A DNA stretch of 64,000 bases from Nelumbo lutea. Taxonomy: Eukaryota; Streptophyta; Magnoliopsida; Proteales; Nelumbonaceae. Below are positions 46,446 through 58,800 of the stretch, one piece after another (within the stretch, counting starts at the first letter, position 1; each line of letters starts with the position of its first letter). A program made the position numbers and the translations under genes. The DNA is taken from the NCBI GenBank assembly GCA_022828595.1, contig JAKGHH010000004.1, forward strand, positions 86,146,270-86,210,269, written 5' to 3'. The notes under the pieces are model-generated. The model was not told the origin of the DNA. It worked only from the letters and a program-made list of their open reading frames with translations, and made no database searches.

Positions 46446-49189
46446 TAAGCATGCCCCTGCATTTAAACTCATAAATCTGATATCTGAACATTAGGTAATG
46501 GTGCACCCCTGGACATCACATCTGCATGAAACTGATCTTAGTTGATGTGCTGCCTCCATACAAGGTAAATGATTGTCAGATGCAGTTACAAACAAGAAAC
46601 TAAATAGATTTTCACTGGAGCAAAGAAGCTGCACCCGCATGTTCCCATTTTCATGGACCACCAGCTATACCTGTAAGATGGTAAACTAAAAATTAGTTCA
46701 AATTCTAAACGAAATCTATAATATAATAATATGTCAGAGTTATAATAGTGTTCATTTTGTTTTTCCTACTTGAAAAGCAAAAGAAAAAGAGAAAAGTAAA
46801 ACTATGAACTGGTTTGGCAAACTATGTAGCCAAATTAGGCAATCATACCTTGTCTATGTTTGGTTGTCAATACGTAAGAGAAAGCCTGGTAAAGTGACTG
46901 TGCTTCAAGAGAAATTTGTCATCTTAGGTTTGTGCTTTTCTCTGCACAGTATATTTTTCATGGTTTTCTTTTATTCTTTTTTTATTAAAAACATCACATT
47001 ATGCAAGAAAGTTGCAGGTAAGTGAAAGTGACCTTCTATCGCAAAATTCTATGGTTTTGACCAAATCTTAGCATCATCTGAAATGCTTAGAGATTGAGAA
47101 CATATGTCTTAGATCAGTATAACACTAAGGCCTCTTGGTTGTTGATCTAGTCCATCTGGAATCAAAGGCTTTATAAATGCAAGGGCAGATAAGGTTTCAG
47201 TTCAATCAAGGGCTAAGAAACATGGTATTTTGATTTAGGGGGTTTAGTCATTTAATCATCTTCTTGGTGAGAAGCTGGTCTCCATTGGTAAAGTAAAATG
47301 GATTAAGAGGGAAAAGGAGCATGAAAAATGTAATGAGAAGGCTAATAAATACTTGGGCCCATGAGTGATACCTTTTTTCAGAGATAATGTTCTAGGGTAA
47401 ATTGATTGCAAAGCCTGTGGAGGAGGTCTTGGGATGAATAAAAACCCAACCCAAGGGGGATGTTGCTGGATAAGGCAGGTACTTGACATTGGAATTCCAT
47501 GCTCAGCAGTAAGAGTTCTAGCTCTGTTTCTGTACTTACAATCTTTGCTTATAATAAAACAATTAAAAAAAAACATTGGACTCATAGATTGTTAGCTTAT
47601 ATAGACTATTAGAATTGAAAGGTCTACCTTGAAAGATGTTTTGCCTTTGAATTCTTTGGGAGCAAGGTCAAAGAAGGATCTAGGGATATGCTGGTATATT
47701 CTAGATGTAAGAAGAAAATGAATGTGGGTTTTGGAGATGTCAGGAAAAAATGCAATGATCCCAAAGATTTTGAGGCCCTAACTTATCAGGATATTTCTGT
47801 GTATCAGGGTCAAAGCAATGGTTCATAGCCACAAAATTTAGGACAATACTCAGACAGAGTGATAAGGATCGATCTTGAGGATGATAGTTTTGCCACACTA
47901 AATGAGTCAGTGGAGCTAAGTAAAATGTTTTGACTTTGTTCCTTAGTAGGAGACACAGTAGCTAAGGAATATTTAAAAAATGTTAAAAGATGGGGGAAAG
48001 CTGGGCCAAGCAAACCAAGAGTACATCTGGCCTCTCTTGAAATTGGAGAATCAAATTGTTGAAGCTCAAAATAATGGAGAATATGAAGAAGTCAATGCAA
48101 GCAAGGTAGAATGATATTAGTTAAATTTTGCTGTCTATGGAACCATGGTAGAATTGGAAGGTTCAGTCAGCCTGGAGAAAAGGAGAAAGGGGAGAGGTAG
48201 ATTAAAAGTTAAAGCTAGAGGAAGGGATAGAGAATTCAGAGACAGAAATCTTGCTGTCAGTGATTGTTGAAGTTACAAGTCTTGGGTTAGGAGATTTTGT
48301 GTGGTCAAAATGTGGTAGAGAGCTTGGTATGCTGCTGGCTGGTGTTGAGAGAGATTTTGCATGGTTCTCACTTCTCAGTATGCTGCTGACTGGTTGTTAG
48401 AGGGTTTGGGATCCCGGGTTTGTGGTTCTGAATTTTAGATTTTAAGCTCATGCTCTTAACTGATTGTTATTGAACTTTATGGGTATTTGCACATGGATTT
48501 TTTTATATGTCTGAGGCGTTTCAGGTCTTCTTTAGGGATTGAGAGTTGGAGGCTTTTTTCATACTTTTTTCCTTGCTCTCTTAGTTCTTGTGGATACAGT
48601 AATACACCTTGCATGTATATTTTTATACATAATACAGTATGCATTAAAATAATTTGATTTGATTTTACTTTTATTTGATTTGTTTTCCTTCTCATGATAT
48701 CTTCCCAACCAAACATGGTCCCACATGCAAGGAAAATTGAATATCTAATTAAAATATTCACTAATTCATTATGGTCAATTGCATTGCATGTTTGTGTCAT
48801 ATCAGCCTTTAGTGTTTTCACCTAGAAATTTTACTCCTTGTTAGATACCTTTATTGGAGTCTTAAAGAAGAATAAAGAAAACATCACGCAGTGTATTGCA
48901 GTAGGATGGACTAGTCAACATTTTTTCTATCACTGCAATACCATAATAAGCTAATGTATTGCAGTGTGGAAGGTAAAACAATGGTCTTCCGGGTAATGGT
49001 TTAATTCTGCAACTCAATAAACAGTTAATGGGGATTCTTGCATTTCTTGAATAAATTTGTGTTTACTTTTTAATTGGTCTTTGCCTTTGGACCTCAGCAT
49101 CCTCTCATATTGGACTTTATTCTTTTTATCGAATTCTCCTTTATCAACTGAAAGGGGGGGGGGGGGTACAATAGATGGTTATTCTATTT
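46446..49189. other. Intergenic, no gene recognised
   Basis: About 2.7 kb of sequence with a few short open frames but no protein family I recognise on either strand. A 47.2-48.3 kb part is less AT-rich and has several partly open frames; it could be an old retroelement relic, but I see no diagnostic motif. Confidence 0.4.
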
Positions 49190-49385
49190 TGGGAATTTTG
49201 TAAAAAAAGGCCTCACCCAATGTTGTGTCCCAGCTATCCATGGTCTTGGGAGGGGTGGGTTGGACATGAACCTAATATCTAGTATTTTAGCATGGAATGA
49301 TCACTCAGACTCAAACTGACATTCTCACATTTAACAGCCGATAACTTACCAACTTAAGCAATGGCCCCTTATTTTTGGGAAATTC
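49190..49385 (-). mobile_element. tRNA-derived SINE (likely)
   Basis: On the minus strand GCTTAAGTTGGTAAG at about 49,370 looks like a pol III A box, and AGTTTGAGTCTGA about 45 bp downstream looks like a B box (GGTTCGANTCC consensus). The tail ends in GGTGAGGCCTTTTTTT. The 3' 55 bp (AAGACCATGGATAGCTGGG onward) are also found in XRN4 intron 1. Non-coding, about 190 bp, as for plant SINEs. Confidence 0.5.
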
Positions 49386-49771
49386 GTCTTAATAGATGGT
49401 CCTAAACAAGGCCTATCATTGGTGATTGTCCTTTGTTTATAAAGTTATAGGTAGTGGTCATGACTTGTTTTACATTTTCCCTTTTATGATGATTAATTCA
49501 TTCTAAAATCATGTAGGGAAATGTTTAATCTGCTATAACCTCCAATTTATCCATTGTAGCTTTTTTTTCTATATTTTCTTCTTTGTGTGCATGTATTTAT
49601 TTGCTTACTGAGCAAGGTCATTTGTGCATCAGTCAGATGATTGTCTTCATAAATTTCCATCTAAGGATCAATCATCCATGAGAGGGAAAAAAAGTAAAGA
49701 TGTTGTTAATAGTATTAGAGTTCGGTTATGAAGTGAAGAGATGCATCTTATGTGCTATGTGATTGGCACAT
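49386..49771. other. Intergenic, no gene seen
   Basis: AT-rich; nothing recognised. Confidence 0.4.
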
Positions 49772-50061
49772 GGTTTTAAAAAAACGACTTGGAAACAAAA
49801 TCATTTTGGCCACCGATTTTCGGGTTGACGGTTTGACCATTTGGTTCAAACAGGTAGTTTGTTCTGATAAAAAATAATTAAAAATAAAAAAGGCCAAAAC
49901 CGTTGAACGGGTTGATGGTTTGACCGCTCGAGTCAATGGGTCATTGATTGATTCAACGGTTTTTGGTCAGAGACCAGATTTGGGAAAAAACGGAACCGGT
50001 TGCCTAGACAGTTCTCGGGCCAAACAGTCCAACTGTCCAGGTCAACAGCAGTTCGAAAACC
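49772..50061. mobile_element. MITE copy d, GGTTTTNAAAAC family
   Basis: Left GGTTTTAAAAAAACGACTTG and right (reverse complement) GGTTTTCGAACTGCTG. The interior has GGGTTGACGGTTTGACC and CCGTTGAACGGGTTGATGG, shared with the other copies. Confidence 0.55.
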
Positions 50062-50558
50062 ATGGGTTGGCATATATCAATGAGACTAATAAGAAATTCT
50101 ATAAGACCAGCATCACGACACATGATAGAGCGGTGGGCAATCAATAAACAATGTGTTCAAAAATGGGTGTAGTCGAAATGTGAATGTTGAGATAAATGAA
50201 TGGCAATGATCAATATGGTGATGATACTATGTAATGAATTGAGATATGCTCTTCACAAAGCGAACCTCACAGCCACATCTTATCATTTATTGGTAACTTC
50301 TCCCCATGAATAACAAATAGAAATATGGGAGATGTTCCCAATGTGCAGCCAGGATATGCTGTGAGGTCAGTGTAAGGTACGCTCTGTGAGGAGCACATCT
50401 GGATTCATGGGCTCAGTTACCCTTTTTCGAAAAAGAAGGATCTTTCATAATTTAAGGGATAGGGCAGACAAAAAGGAGTTTGGTGAAAGTAATAAAAAGT
50501 GATTTAAGTGCAATAAGATTTATATAAGTGACACCATTTAGTTGGGACAAAGACTTAA
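50062..50558. other. Intergenic, no gene seen
   Basis: Nothing recognised. Confidence 0.35.
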
Positions 50559-50687
50559 GGCTATGTTCCGTTTGAAAGAAAAATTAGAGAAAGGAAGGGA
50601 AAGATATGAAAACCTGTACAAGGTTTATAAAGGTTTCCATGCCTTTTCTTTTCTTTCCCTACAATTTTCTTCAAACCAAACACAGCC
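50559..50687. mobile_element. Tourist-like MITE, 129 bp
   Basis: The ends are GGCTATGTTCCGTTTGAA and, in reverse complement, GGCTGTGTTTGGTTTGAA, flanked by TAA on both sides (50,556-50,558 and 50,688-50,690). The short interior is itself palindromic (GAAAGGAAGGGAAAG facing CTTTTCTTTTCTTTCCC). Confidence 0.7.
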
Positions 50688-50690
50688 TAA

Positions 50691-51519
50691 ATGATTAGGA
50701 TGGTGATGGTATGTATATTTTATTCATATAATCATGTGCCCTTTATTGACTATCAAGCCTCTCTAAATTAAAGATCTCTACCATCTAGTAGGATTGTAAG
50801 TGGATTAGTTTAAATCTGATTATAACTCAAATATGATTCATTAATTTAATTCGCATTGGAATATCCATTTAGCTATTGATTGAATGGATTTAATAATGTG
50901 ATTTGTATATTAATAAGATTGAATTCATGCATTGCTTGATCCAATCTGCTAGTATCGAGCTTCAAACTCAATTATATTTGAATTCAATATCTAAATATGT
51001 AAAATAGTTTAAATCTTAGTTCTATTATCAAATCATTTTCAGTTCATGTTCTTGGCAATTTATATTCGAATGTGCCCCTATCTAAATATATAAATAATGG
51101 GATTTGAATATATGTTTATGATATCCCCAACTTTTTATCAGATTGAATATGATTTACGCCTTTTTTCCTTTTTTTTTTGGTAGAAAAAAGTGACTGAACC
51201 AAAGAAACCCCTCATGGGGATACAACGCAGCGAGGGCCGAGACCCAAGGACGATTACAATATGCAATATTAAAGGTCGACATTAAGAAACCACTTGAGTG
51301 GGCAATGTTTAAAGTATCGATATAATACACCTGTTTATAGATGTTTTCGGGAATTCTTTTTTTAAGGAATATCTATCTATCTACATACACAAACACGCAC
51401 ACACTAGTCAGGGTATGAGTTCAGATTAATGCTTTTGCATTAATCTCCTTTTTTTAAGACTTATCCCAATGAATAAAATATTTTTCCATAGACTGTAACT
51501 CTATCTATCTACATACACA
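50691..51519. other. Intergenic, no gene seen
   Basis: AT-rich. A short motif ATCTATCTACATACACAAAC is present twice (about 51,370 and 51,504). Confidence 0.35.
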
Positions 51520-51766
51520 AACAAGCATTCACCAGATTAATGCTTTTGCACAACTCTTCAGCAAATCTAAGAGACTGTAACTCCATCAAGACATCTTGCA
51601 TCTTCATCCAAATATCGAGATGATCAATAAATAATCCTCTTGGGATTATATCTTTACTCCACTTTTTTAATAGAAAAGGAAACCCATTGATAAGCCAAGG
51701 ACCCTTTTCCATGATGCGCTTTATATCATCAAAATCATTAAAAACAATCACAAAATATTTGATCAT
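51520..51766 (-). pseudogene. LINE ORF1 relic, DUF4283 domain
   Basis: The minus-strand frame reads KYFVIVFNDFDDIKRIMEKG, PWLINGFPFLLKKWSKD and FIDHLDIWMKMQDVLMELQS. This is the pattern of DUF4283 (phenylalanine-phenylalanine core, PW, KKW, W-x-[KQ]-[IM]), the N-terminal domain of plant L1 LINE ORF1 proteins. Only this piece is present and no zinc knuckle follows. No full element was found around it. Confidence 0.6.
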
Positions 51767-51966
51767 TCATTCCAGTCAACATCATATTTTATTATTCACA
51801 AAAGGTTTTTAACCTTATATAGAACACCAAAAGCATTCATTGCCTTGTCAATTAAAACCATTCCATAGACACCACATTCATAGGAAAGTTCAACTCTTTT
51901 CTTTCTATCCTCCTCATGATCTGAACTATCAAGTTTAACCATTGAAGCACGCTTGAGCACAAGAAG

Positions 51967-53680
51967 TGTTAGCACCCTATTTTTGCTTGGTCCCTTTTGT
52001 GACCCATCTCCTACATTCTAGATGCCCAATCGGACCGCGCCAATCACTTTAAAACATGCTAAAACTCTAAGAAAACAAATTTTAGCTCAAATGCCCATTA
52101 ATATGTTGTTAAATCTACATGATTCCCTCTTGATAATTTTGGTTATGCCACATCACCATACTTGATCCCTGATCAAGCTCCATCACGTGAAACAAAATCC
52201 TTAAACAACCCATCACACAAAATTTCAACCCTAAATTCATGGATTTAGCTAATCATCCATCAGAGGTTCCATTTTGACACGTCTAACACTACAACGCTGA
52301 TTGAACATAAAACTCATGATCTGCACATACCTAACACGATCAAACCCTTCCAACAACATCATAGCCCCAATCCATACCTACCCACCAAGTTTTATCCCAA
52401 AATTCCCTTGTTTGACAAATCTTATTTATCAAAAGCTCACCTCTCATGAATCTCCATCATTCAAGTCTTATTTGGCCAATCAGACCCTACCAGAGACCCA
52501 AAAAAACCCCAACACGTCAAATTTCACCTCTTAATTCACCCATTTGACCATTAGATTAGGAAGACGCTATTTCAACGCATATCCAACCCAGGATCTTAAG
52601 AGGGTGGGGACTAATGTCAACTCCATACCTAACCCCATTAAAACACCTAAACCAATGAATTTGAGCCTAATAGGCTTAAAAAGCTCAAAATACCAAACAG
52701 ATCCCAACTTGAAATTAAGAAAGGACAAAACCCCATTTAAAGTTTATCAAATTTATGTTTTTTTTTTCCATTATCATCCCCAAATACAAGGCTGCAATGT
52801 ATGGCACCCAATCCCTCATTTGATGCATAGAATCCATAAGAAGCCTCCCAAAGTCAGAAAATTTTGTTGCACAAAGAAGGAATGGTCAACTATAGGCCCT
52901 TCTCTCTCAAAATCTTTGCCTATTTCAGTGAAATAGCTTTACTGAATCATATACACTATAACAGGACGAATTTCAAACCCATCTCCCTCCCTTTTCCTCT
53001 ATAAATAGAGGCCCATCTCAAGCTTGAGGGGAGGAGAAGGGGGCAACTTCCCAACCTCTGTGATTCTGCTTGAAATCCTGAAATCCTTGAAGCCAAGCTC
53101 AAGCCTCATCCCATGTTTTCCAAACTTAACACTATAAATGCTTAGCCCAGCTTCGTGACTTGCTCAAGTTTCGTTTTAAGTCATTTTTAGCTACAGGAAA
53201 GTTTGTTTCAAGGTTGTACACAAGAGGTAAGCATCTCATTCCACTATCTCTCTACTTTTAGTTTATTTTCAGATTGCTTAAAATCCTGAAATCCTGAGAA
53301 ACTTGAATTCCCAAATTCCTCCAAATTGAAAAAAAAAGAGGTATAGAGGCAAGAATCTTAGGAAAACCAATACCTAAGACCCGATAATATCACGTCAAAT
53401 CAATTCCGGGTGAAGTTGAGAATGTTTTTGCCAGATTTCAAGAGCTTTGAACAATCCCATTAATTCGTGTTTCGCTGGAACTTGAGCCTGAATTACTCCC
53501 GTAGTGGGCTACTATAGCAACTTGGATAGAGAGGGGCGCCTAACACCTTCCCTCTTCCAGTCTTTGGAATCCAAAACCTTTTGGTCCAATGCCTTTCCCA
53601 TGAAGGATAGAGTCGCTATCAACATGTTAAAATTAAACTTTCAAGTTTGAAAATGATGGCCCATTTCCTCTAAAAAATGG
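51967..53680 (+). mobile_element. Probable large gypsy LTR (solo or truncated)
   Basis: Begins TGTTAGCACCCTATTTTTGC. It has a TATA box CCTCTATAAATAGAGG at about 52,998, then GGGGCGCCTAACACCTTCC at about 53,532, a phrase common near the 3' end of Tat/Ogre-type LTRs. TGGCGGTTCCATCTC at about 53,684 resembles their tRNA-Arg-type primer site TGGCGACTCC. No gag or pol follows. The boundaries are approximate and the assignment rests on these motifs only. Confidence 0.4.
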
Positions 53681-53948
53681 GTGGCGGTTCCATCTCTTTG
53701 AGTCGGCCATGAGTTTCTCGGAGCTCCCAAAGAGGTTGGAACTCCATTGAAGAAAATAGAATAGTTCAATAAGCTAGAGGAACAAGTGGTGATTTCCGCT
53801 TCACCTAGAGCAAAAACCGCTAAGAAAAGAGAAAAACCACTTACTAGGTGCTTTGCTTGAACCCAGAGGCACCTCCAAGGGTTTGGTTGCCTGGGAGCTG
53901 GTGAGAATTTCCATGTTTGCTAGCTAGACGATAGCTAGTCTAGACTGA
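53681..53948. other. Short remnant after the LTR
   Basis: May include a few dozen bases of retrotransposon leader; otherwise nothing recognised. Confidence 0.3.
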
Positions 53949-54256
53949 GGGTCCGTTTGGTTTGAACTTTCCAATCAGATTTGGAATTGGAATGAAAATC
54001 CCTTGAAATTGAGATTGGAATTGGAATGGCCTATTCCCATAGTCTATTTAGTTCAAACATGAATCGAAATGGAATTTGAAATCAGTTGGAATAGGATTCC
54101 ATTCCCAAGGGAGGGGGATGGCAATCATTCCCTTAAATGGGGACTGCCATTCCACCGGGAATGGGATTTCGATTCCATCTAGCCAAGCGATTGGAATCAT
54201 AATGGCTCGTTTTGATTCCGATTCCAGACCCCTATTCATGTGAACCAAACATAACC
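53949..54256. mobile_element. MITE with GGGTCCGTTTGG ends, 308 bp
   Basis: The left end is GGGTCCGTTTGGTTTGAA and the right end in reverse complement is GGTTATGTTTGGTTCAC, flanked by TGA on both sides. The interior is dominated by GGAATTGGAATG/CATTCC words that face each other across the element. Similar to Tourist-like elements, but the flanking triplet is TGA rather than TAA/TTA. Confidence 0.5.
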
Positions 54257-54299
54257 TGAGTACTTTCCACCCAAGTTGCCAATCCATATTAATTTATCC

Positions 54300-54560
54300 T
54301 TATGTGGCACTCAACCCAATGAGATAGAAGTAATAGCTAATGAAACTTAGATAAGTCCCATCTACGAGGATTTGACAAAAGCATATTAGCCATATAGTAT
54401 ATCTCACGCCTAATAGGCTTAGAGGATTGAACACAATAGTTTGAAAGAGTGTGAACCCATATATCCTCCCAAATAGGTACACTCCTTCCATCACCAATAC
54501 GCCACATAAGGCCCTGTTTTAGAAGCTCCAAACCATGCGTGATAGATCTCCGGCCCTAGT
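54300..54560 (-). pseudogene. LINE relic (region between RT and zf-RVT)
   Basis: The minus-strand frame reads MELLKQGLMWRIGDGRSVPI then WEDIWVHTLS and later NMLLSNPRRWDL, the G-x-R-W-R-[IV]-G-[DN]-G and W-x-D-x-W pattern located downstream of plant LINE reverse transcriptase. Only this segment survives. Confidence 0.6.
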
Positions 54561-54806
54561 AAGCATGCTAGCTAGACCTCAACTTGTTTGAAGAAGAGAG
54601 GAGTTACAAAAAATACATACTCTTTATACTCAAATTAGAAAGTGTACAAATACAATTATGCACAATGCAAAGTCTTGTATATAGTATTTCTAATTCGCGT
54701 ATTTGCACTGCACACATTTGTATTTGTACCCTTTCCAAACCGAGCCTTAGTCCCACTCCACAGTTTGCTCTTATCAATGAGGAGTATTTGCTCTCCATGC
54801 TGGTTT

Positions 54807-55235
54807 TAGGAATGGCAACAGGGCGGGGCACCCCCTACTCGTCCCCACTCAGTCACTGGTGGCGGGGCATCCACTCCCCGTCGGGGACAGGGAATTCTCG
54901 AATTTTCCCTTCTCTAAGGCAGCTACTTAAAAATTATCCATTTTATGGACAATTTACACACAAGATATATAAATTTGGGGGTATTTTATGAATTGAATTA
55001 TAATACCTTAGGAGTAATTCAAAAATAGAATTATGGGATCCTAGTATTTTAAGAATTTAGGGAAACTTAGAAAATATCAATATTAAATCTAGAGATATTT
55101 TACTAATTTGCCTTTGGGTTTGGGGTGAGTTTGGGGAATTATATACAAAACCCGTCCCCACCCTGTTTTTCCCCATCCCTATTTAGGGTTGGGGAAAACC
55201 CGCCCCCGATTTTACTGGGGAAATTGCCATCTCTA
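54807..55235. mobile_element. hAT-like MITE with GGGGATGGGG interior, copy 2
   Basis: Left TAGGAATGGCAACAGGG, right in reverse complement TAGAGATGGCAATTTCC. GC-rich subterminal parts (GGCGGGGCA, CCCCGTCGGGGA) surround an AT-rich middle, as in the copy at 14.3-14.8 kb. The target duplication is not clear. Confidence 0.55.
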
Positions 55236-55876
55236 ATTTGGCAAGCAATGCTTGGTTTAACAAAGTCAACTCCAAAAACCCCAAATCCTTTATGACTTCA
55301 GCTTACACAATCTTTGCTAATAGTATATTTACATACCTAATTCCCTATCCATTTCTTTTTCAACCTCTCAACTAAATAATCCCTTCCTCCATTCGAGAAA
55401 TGTTAGTAGGTTGGGTTAATCCAACCTTAATGGGCTAGGGTTGTAATCAACCTTAATTGGGCCTAGAGCTAGGTTCAATTTAAGATCACCCCATACCAAA
55501 ACCACCAATATTGACTCAATTTGGAAGGAGCACAAATACAAATATGTAAAGTGCAAAACCTTGTATTTTGTATTATTTTGTTTGCATTTAAAATATACAT
55601 ATTTGCATTTGTGTTTGTACTCCTAAACTTAGCCATTCCTTAACAACATTTAACATAATAGTAAGAAATGATTTTAGTGCAAAAAATAATAATGTAATGA
55701 ACCCCACATAAGCGGCATAAGACTTGGATGGATGATGACAGTGATCAAACCATATGGAAATTTGATTTGATTAATAAATGACCATATTTAATTAATTTCC
55801 CTAACCTGTATAATTAATTTGATTTGTTAAAATATAGGTATTATGTCCTTCTTTACCACAAGTATAATTACGATAA
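55236..55876. other. Intergenic, no gene seen
   Basis: Nothing recognised. Confidence 0.35.
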
Positions 55877-58800
55877 GGTAAAACATAAACGTTGAAGTTT
55901 TTGACAATCATAAAAACATTTTCTATAGTTTTATTTTAACAAAAATCTCCCCTAAATTTTTGAAAATTTTGGCAGAAACCTTCCTTCTATCACTCATTCA
56001 GACGAAAAACCGATAAAGTAACGAAATTGCCCCGGATGGCATCATTAAAATATTTCAAAATACCGAAATCGCCCCTGCTTATCCAATAGGATCCTTTTGT
56101 GTGCTTAAGTCTTTGTATGCGACACCATTATCGTTCATGAACTTCAACCCTATGGTGACTTTTTTAACAGTAACAATGGAGAAAAAAAGTTTTTCTTGGA
56201 TATCACATAGTTGTTATGGAGGAAAAAAACACTTTATAGAAATTTTGTAGTATTGTCTATCAAACAAAACAGAGATTTCGAGCTGCAATTTACAGGAAAA
56301 CCAAACTTACCTAACCATTTAGAAGGAAAGAAGTGAAACAAAGGAAAAGCAAAGTTCCCACTTGTGATAAAACAAAAACTAGCTCCAATCCAGATTGTTC
56401 ATCATCAATGAAGAAATGTTAAATAACCCACAAACAATATCACAATCAAATAGATAAACACAAACCCAGAGAGCTTAAACAATCAAATAAGAATCACATA
56501 CTTCTACATACTTTTATTACAAACTCAAATTTCCTGAGGAAAGTGCTCAAAAGAAAAGGAAAAAAAAAAAAAAGAAAGAGAAAGAGAGAAAAACCATGTC
56601 TCTGGACGCCTTTAAAAACAACCAACAACACAAATCAACCAACGGAAGAGAAAGTAGTAAAAGAAATTGCAAAGAATATTCTTATCTTTTTCTCACCTCA
56701 ATATCCGTCATCTCGACCTTAGTTAAACCACAGGAAATCATTGATTCCCAACACCGCGACTGCTCCAATTCTTTTACTTTGAGAGAAAGAATTAAAGCGA
56801 AAAATTCGAGCATATGTAAAGGGGAGAAAGGAGGAAACACGTAATAATAGACTGCCAAAACTCTCTTTTAGAAAGACGTTAAAGAGAATTATAATCATAT
56901 ACACAGAAAATAGTGAAAAAGGATTAAATAGATTGAGGAAACTAACTGAAAGAAAGTGCTCTGTCCGCGTAATAGCGATGAAATAAGTTCGTAAGCCAAG
57001 TTTGTGCAACTTTTTAGCCCATCTCTCTGTTTCCCACTTCTTTTGCTCAAAGAAACTAGCGAAAGAGGTGAGGAAAAACATAAATGAAGAGACTCGGAAT
57101 GCTAGTATGGTGAGACCCTCTTACTTCTCGTTTTCTTGTAAGAACCCCAAAAAACTTCAAACGATTTGATTCAACAAAGAAGGAAGGCCTGGTTCACTAG
57201 TTTGGGGTAGATTAGACTACAGTGGCAGGCCATGTTCTCTTATTCCCCATCTTTCATTTATTCATCTTCTTTTCATTTTCCCTTCCTATGTTTCTTTTGA
57301 TTGCCGTTGCAATTCTCAACAGCGATGGTCTGCTTTCTCCTCGCTGCTTCTTTCATTATCTCTCATTTTCCCGTTCTCTCTTTTTCTTCCCTCTCCTCCC
57401 CCCCCCCCGGCGATATATTGAGCCTCCTACCCACTTGCAGCAGTAGTTGAGGTGGCAGCTGAGCCTTTCCCCTAATAACACCCCATTCTCATCACTACTT
57501 AGCAACTTCCTCTTACTCATATTTCATCTTCACCTCTCATAATCCCCAACCGATAACAAACCTTCTACCATTTGATTTCATCATTGGTCGAATTGAGTTA
57601 TAGTAACAGCGACAACTCAGTCACACCCATAACATTGCCTACCCTCACCAACCTCTCAGTTGCAAATCTCTAACCATCACAACTGTTAGAGAGCGAATGG
57701 TCAACACGCCCCGGTTCTCCCTACAACATCTATGAATTCCACAAACCTGAAAATCTTTACAATCCCAATATTTTTCGGACAAAATTTTAAACTACCATTA
57801 TGGTATAATTAATTGACCAAGTATACCCCTACTACTTGAATATTGTCTAATGTTACCCCAACTGTTTCAAAAAATTGCCATTATTGTTAAAATATTGACA
57901 ATAGGGCTGAAATGCCTGTTTAGCCCTTACGTGAAAGCTCCTTTCTTCTTATTCGTCTTCCTTGACGTCCAAGTCCCTCTCCCCCTTGTTTCATCATTGT
58001 TCGCTATAGCAGCGATGGACCCCTCCACACAACCCTCTCTCTCTCATTGTTTGTCCCTTCTCCCCCTCGCCCCTGTTTCATCATCGCCACCGTTACAACT
58101 TATAGCAGCGACAAACCCACCACACGGTCTCCCTCTCTCTCTCTCTCTATATACACACACACACATAACCATCCCCTTCGTTTTCTCTCACTGATTCAGA
58201 GGATAAATACTGTGGAGTAGGAAGCTCCACACGGCTCCGATTACAACTTTGGCAGGTTGTGCGACTTTTGTTCTCAGTCCCGCCAGGGTAGCAGAGGAAG
58301 AATTTCAAGACTTGCAACTCTCGTGAAATGCGGATCCTAGAGGAGTTCCATTGCTTGAGTGGTTGGAAGTCTGAAAAGAGTAGTGAAAGAATTCCTTGAA
58401 ACCATTGCTTACTAAAGAATGTAAAAATCTACAACTCCCAAATCTTCTTATTCCTCCCCCCCTTCCCCGCTTTGTCCTCCCTCTCCACCTCCCTACGAGT
58501 TGGTAGATCAGTTAACCTACTTGCGTTTGAATCTAAGAAGGAGCAAAACAAGGATCTCTTCTCTGAAAAAGCATCCGAAAGAACTTGAAGATTCTTATAA
58601 CCAAAGGTGAATAAATGGTTTTGAAATTTATCCTGATGGAGATGACCCTTTCACATTTTCTTAACAAAATTGGCAGAGGTAAACATATTTTTCTTTATGT
58701 TATTAAAGAGGGTTAATCATCATTTTTCTCTTCACCACAGAGTGGAGCTTTTGGGTTTTCATCGGTAGATTAGAAGGAGGAGTTGGTGGGTTTCTTGAAG

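Noticed and set aside
47256..47585. 110-codon minus-strand open frame
   Set aside because: Low-complexity, no recognised domain, no splice partners; most likely chance.
57850..58194. 114-codon frame in CT-rich DNA
   Set aside because: Leu/Ser/Pro-rich product of pyrimidine repeats without family resemblance.
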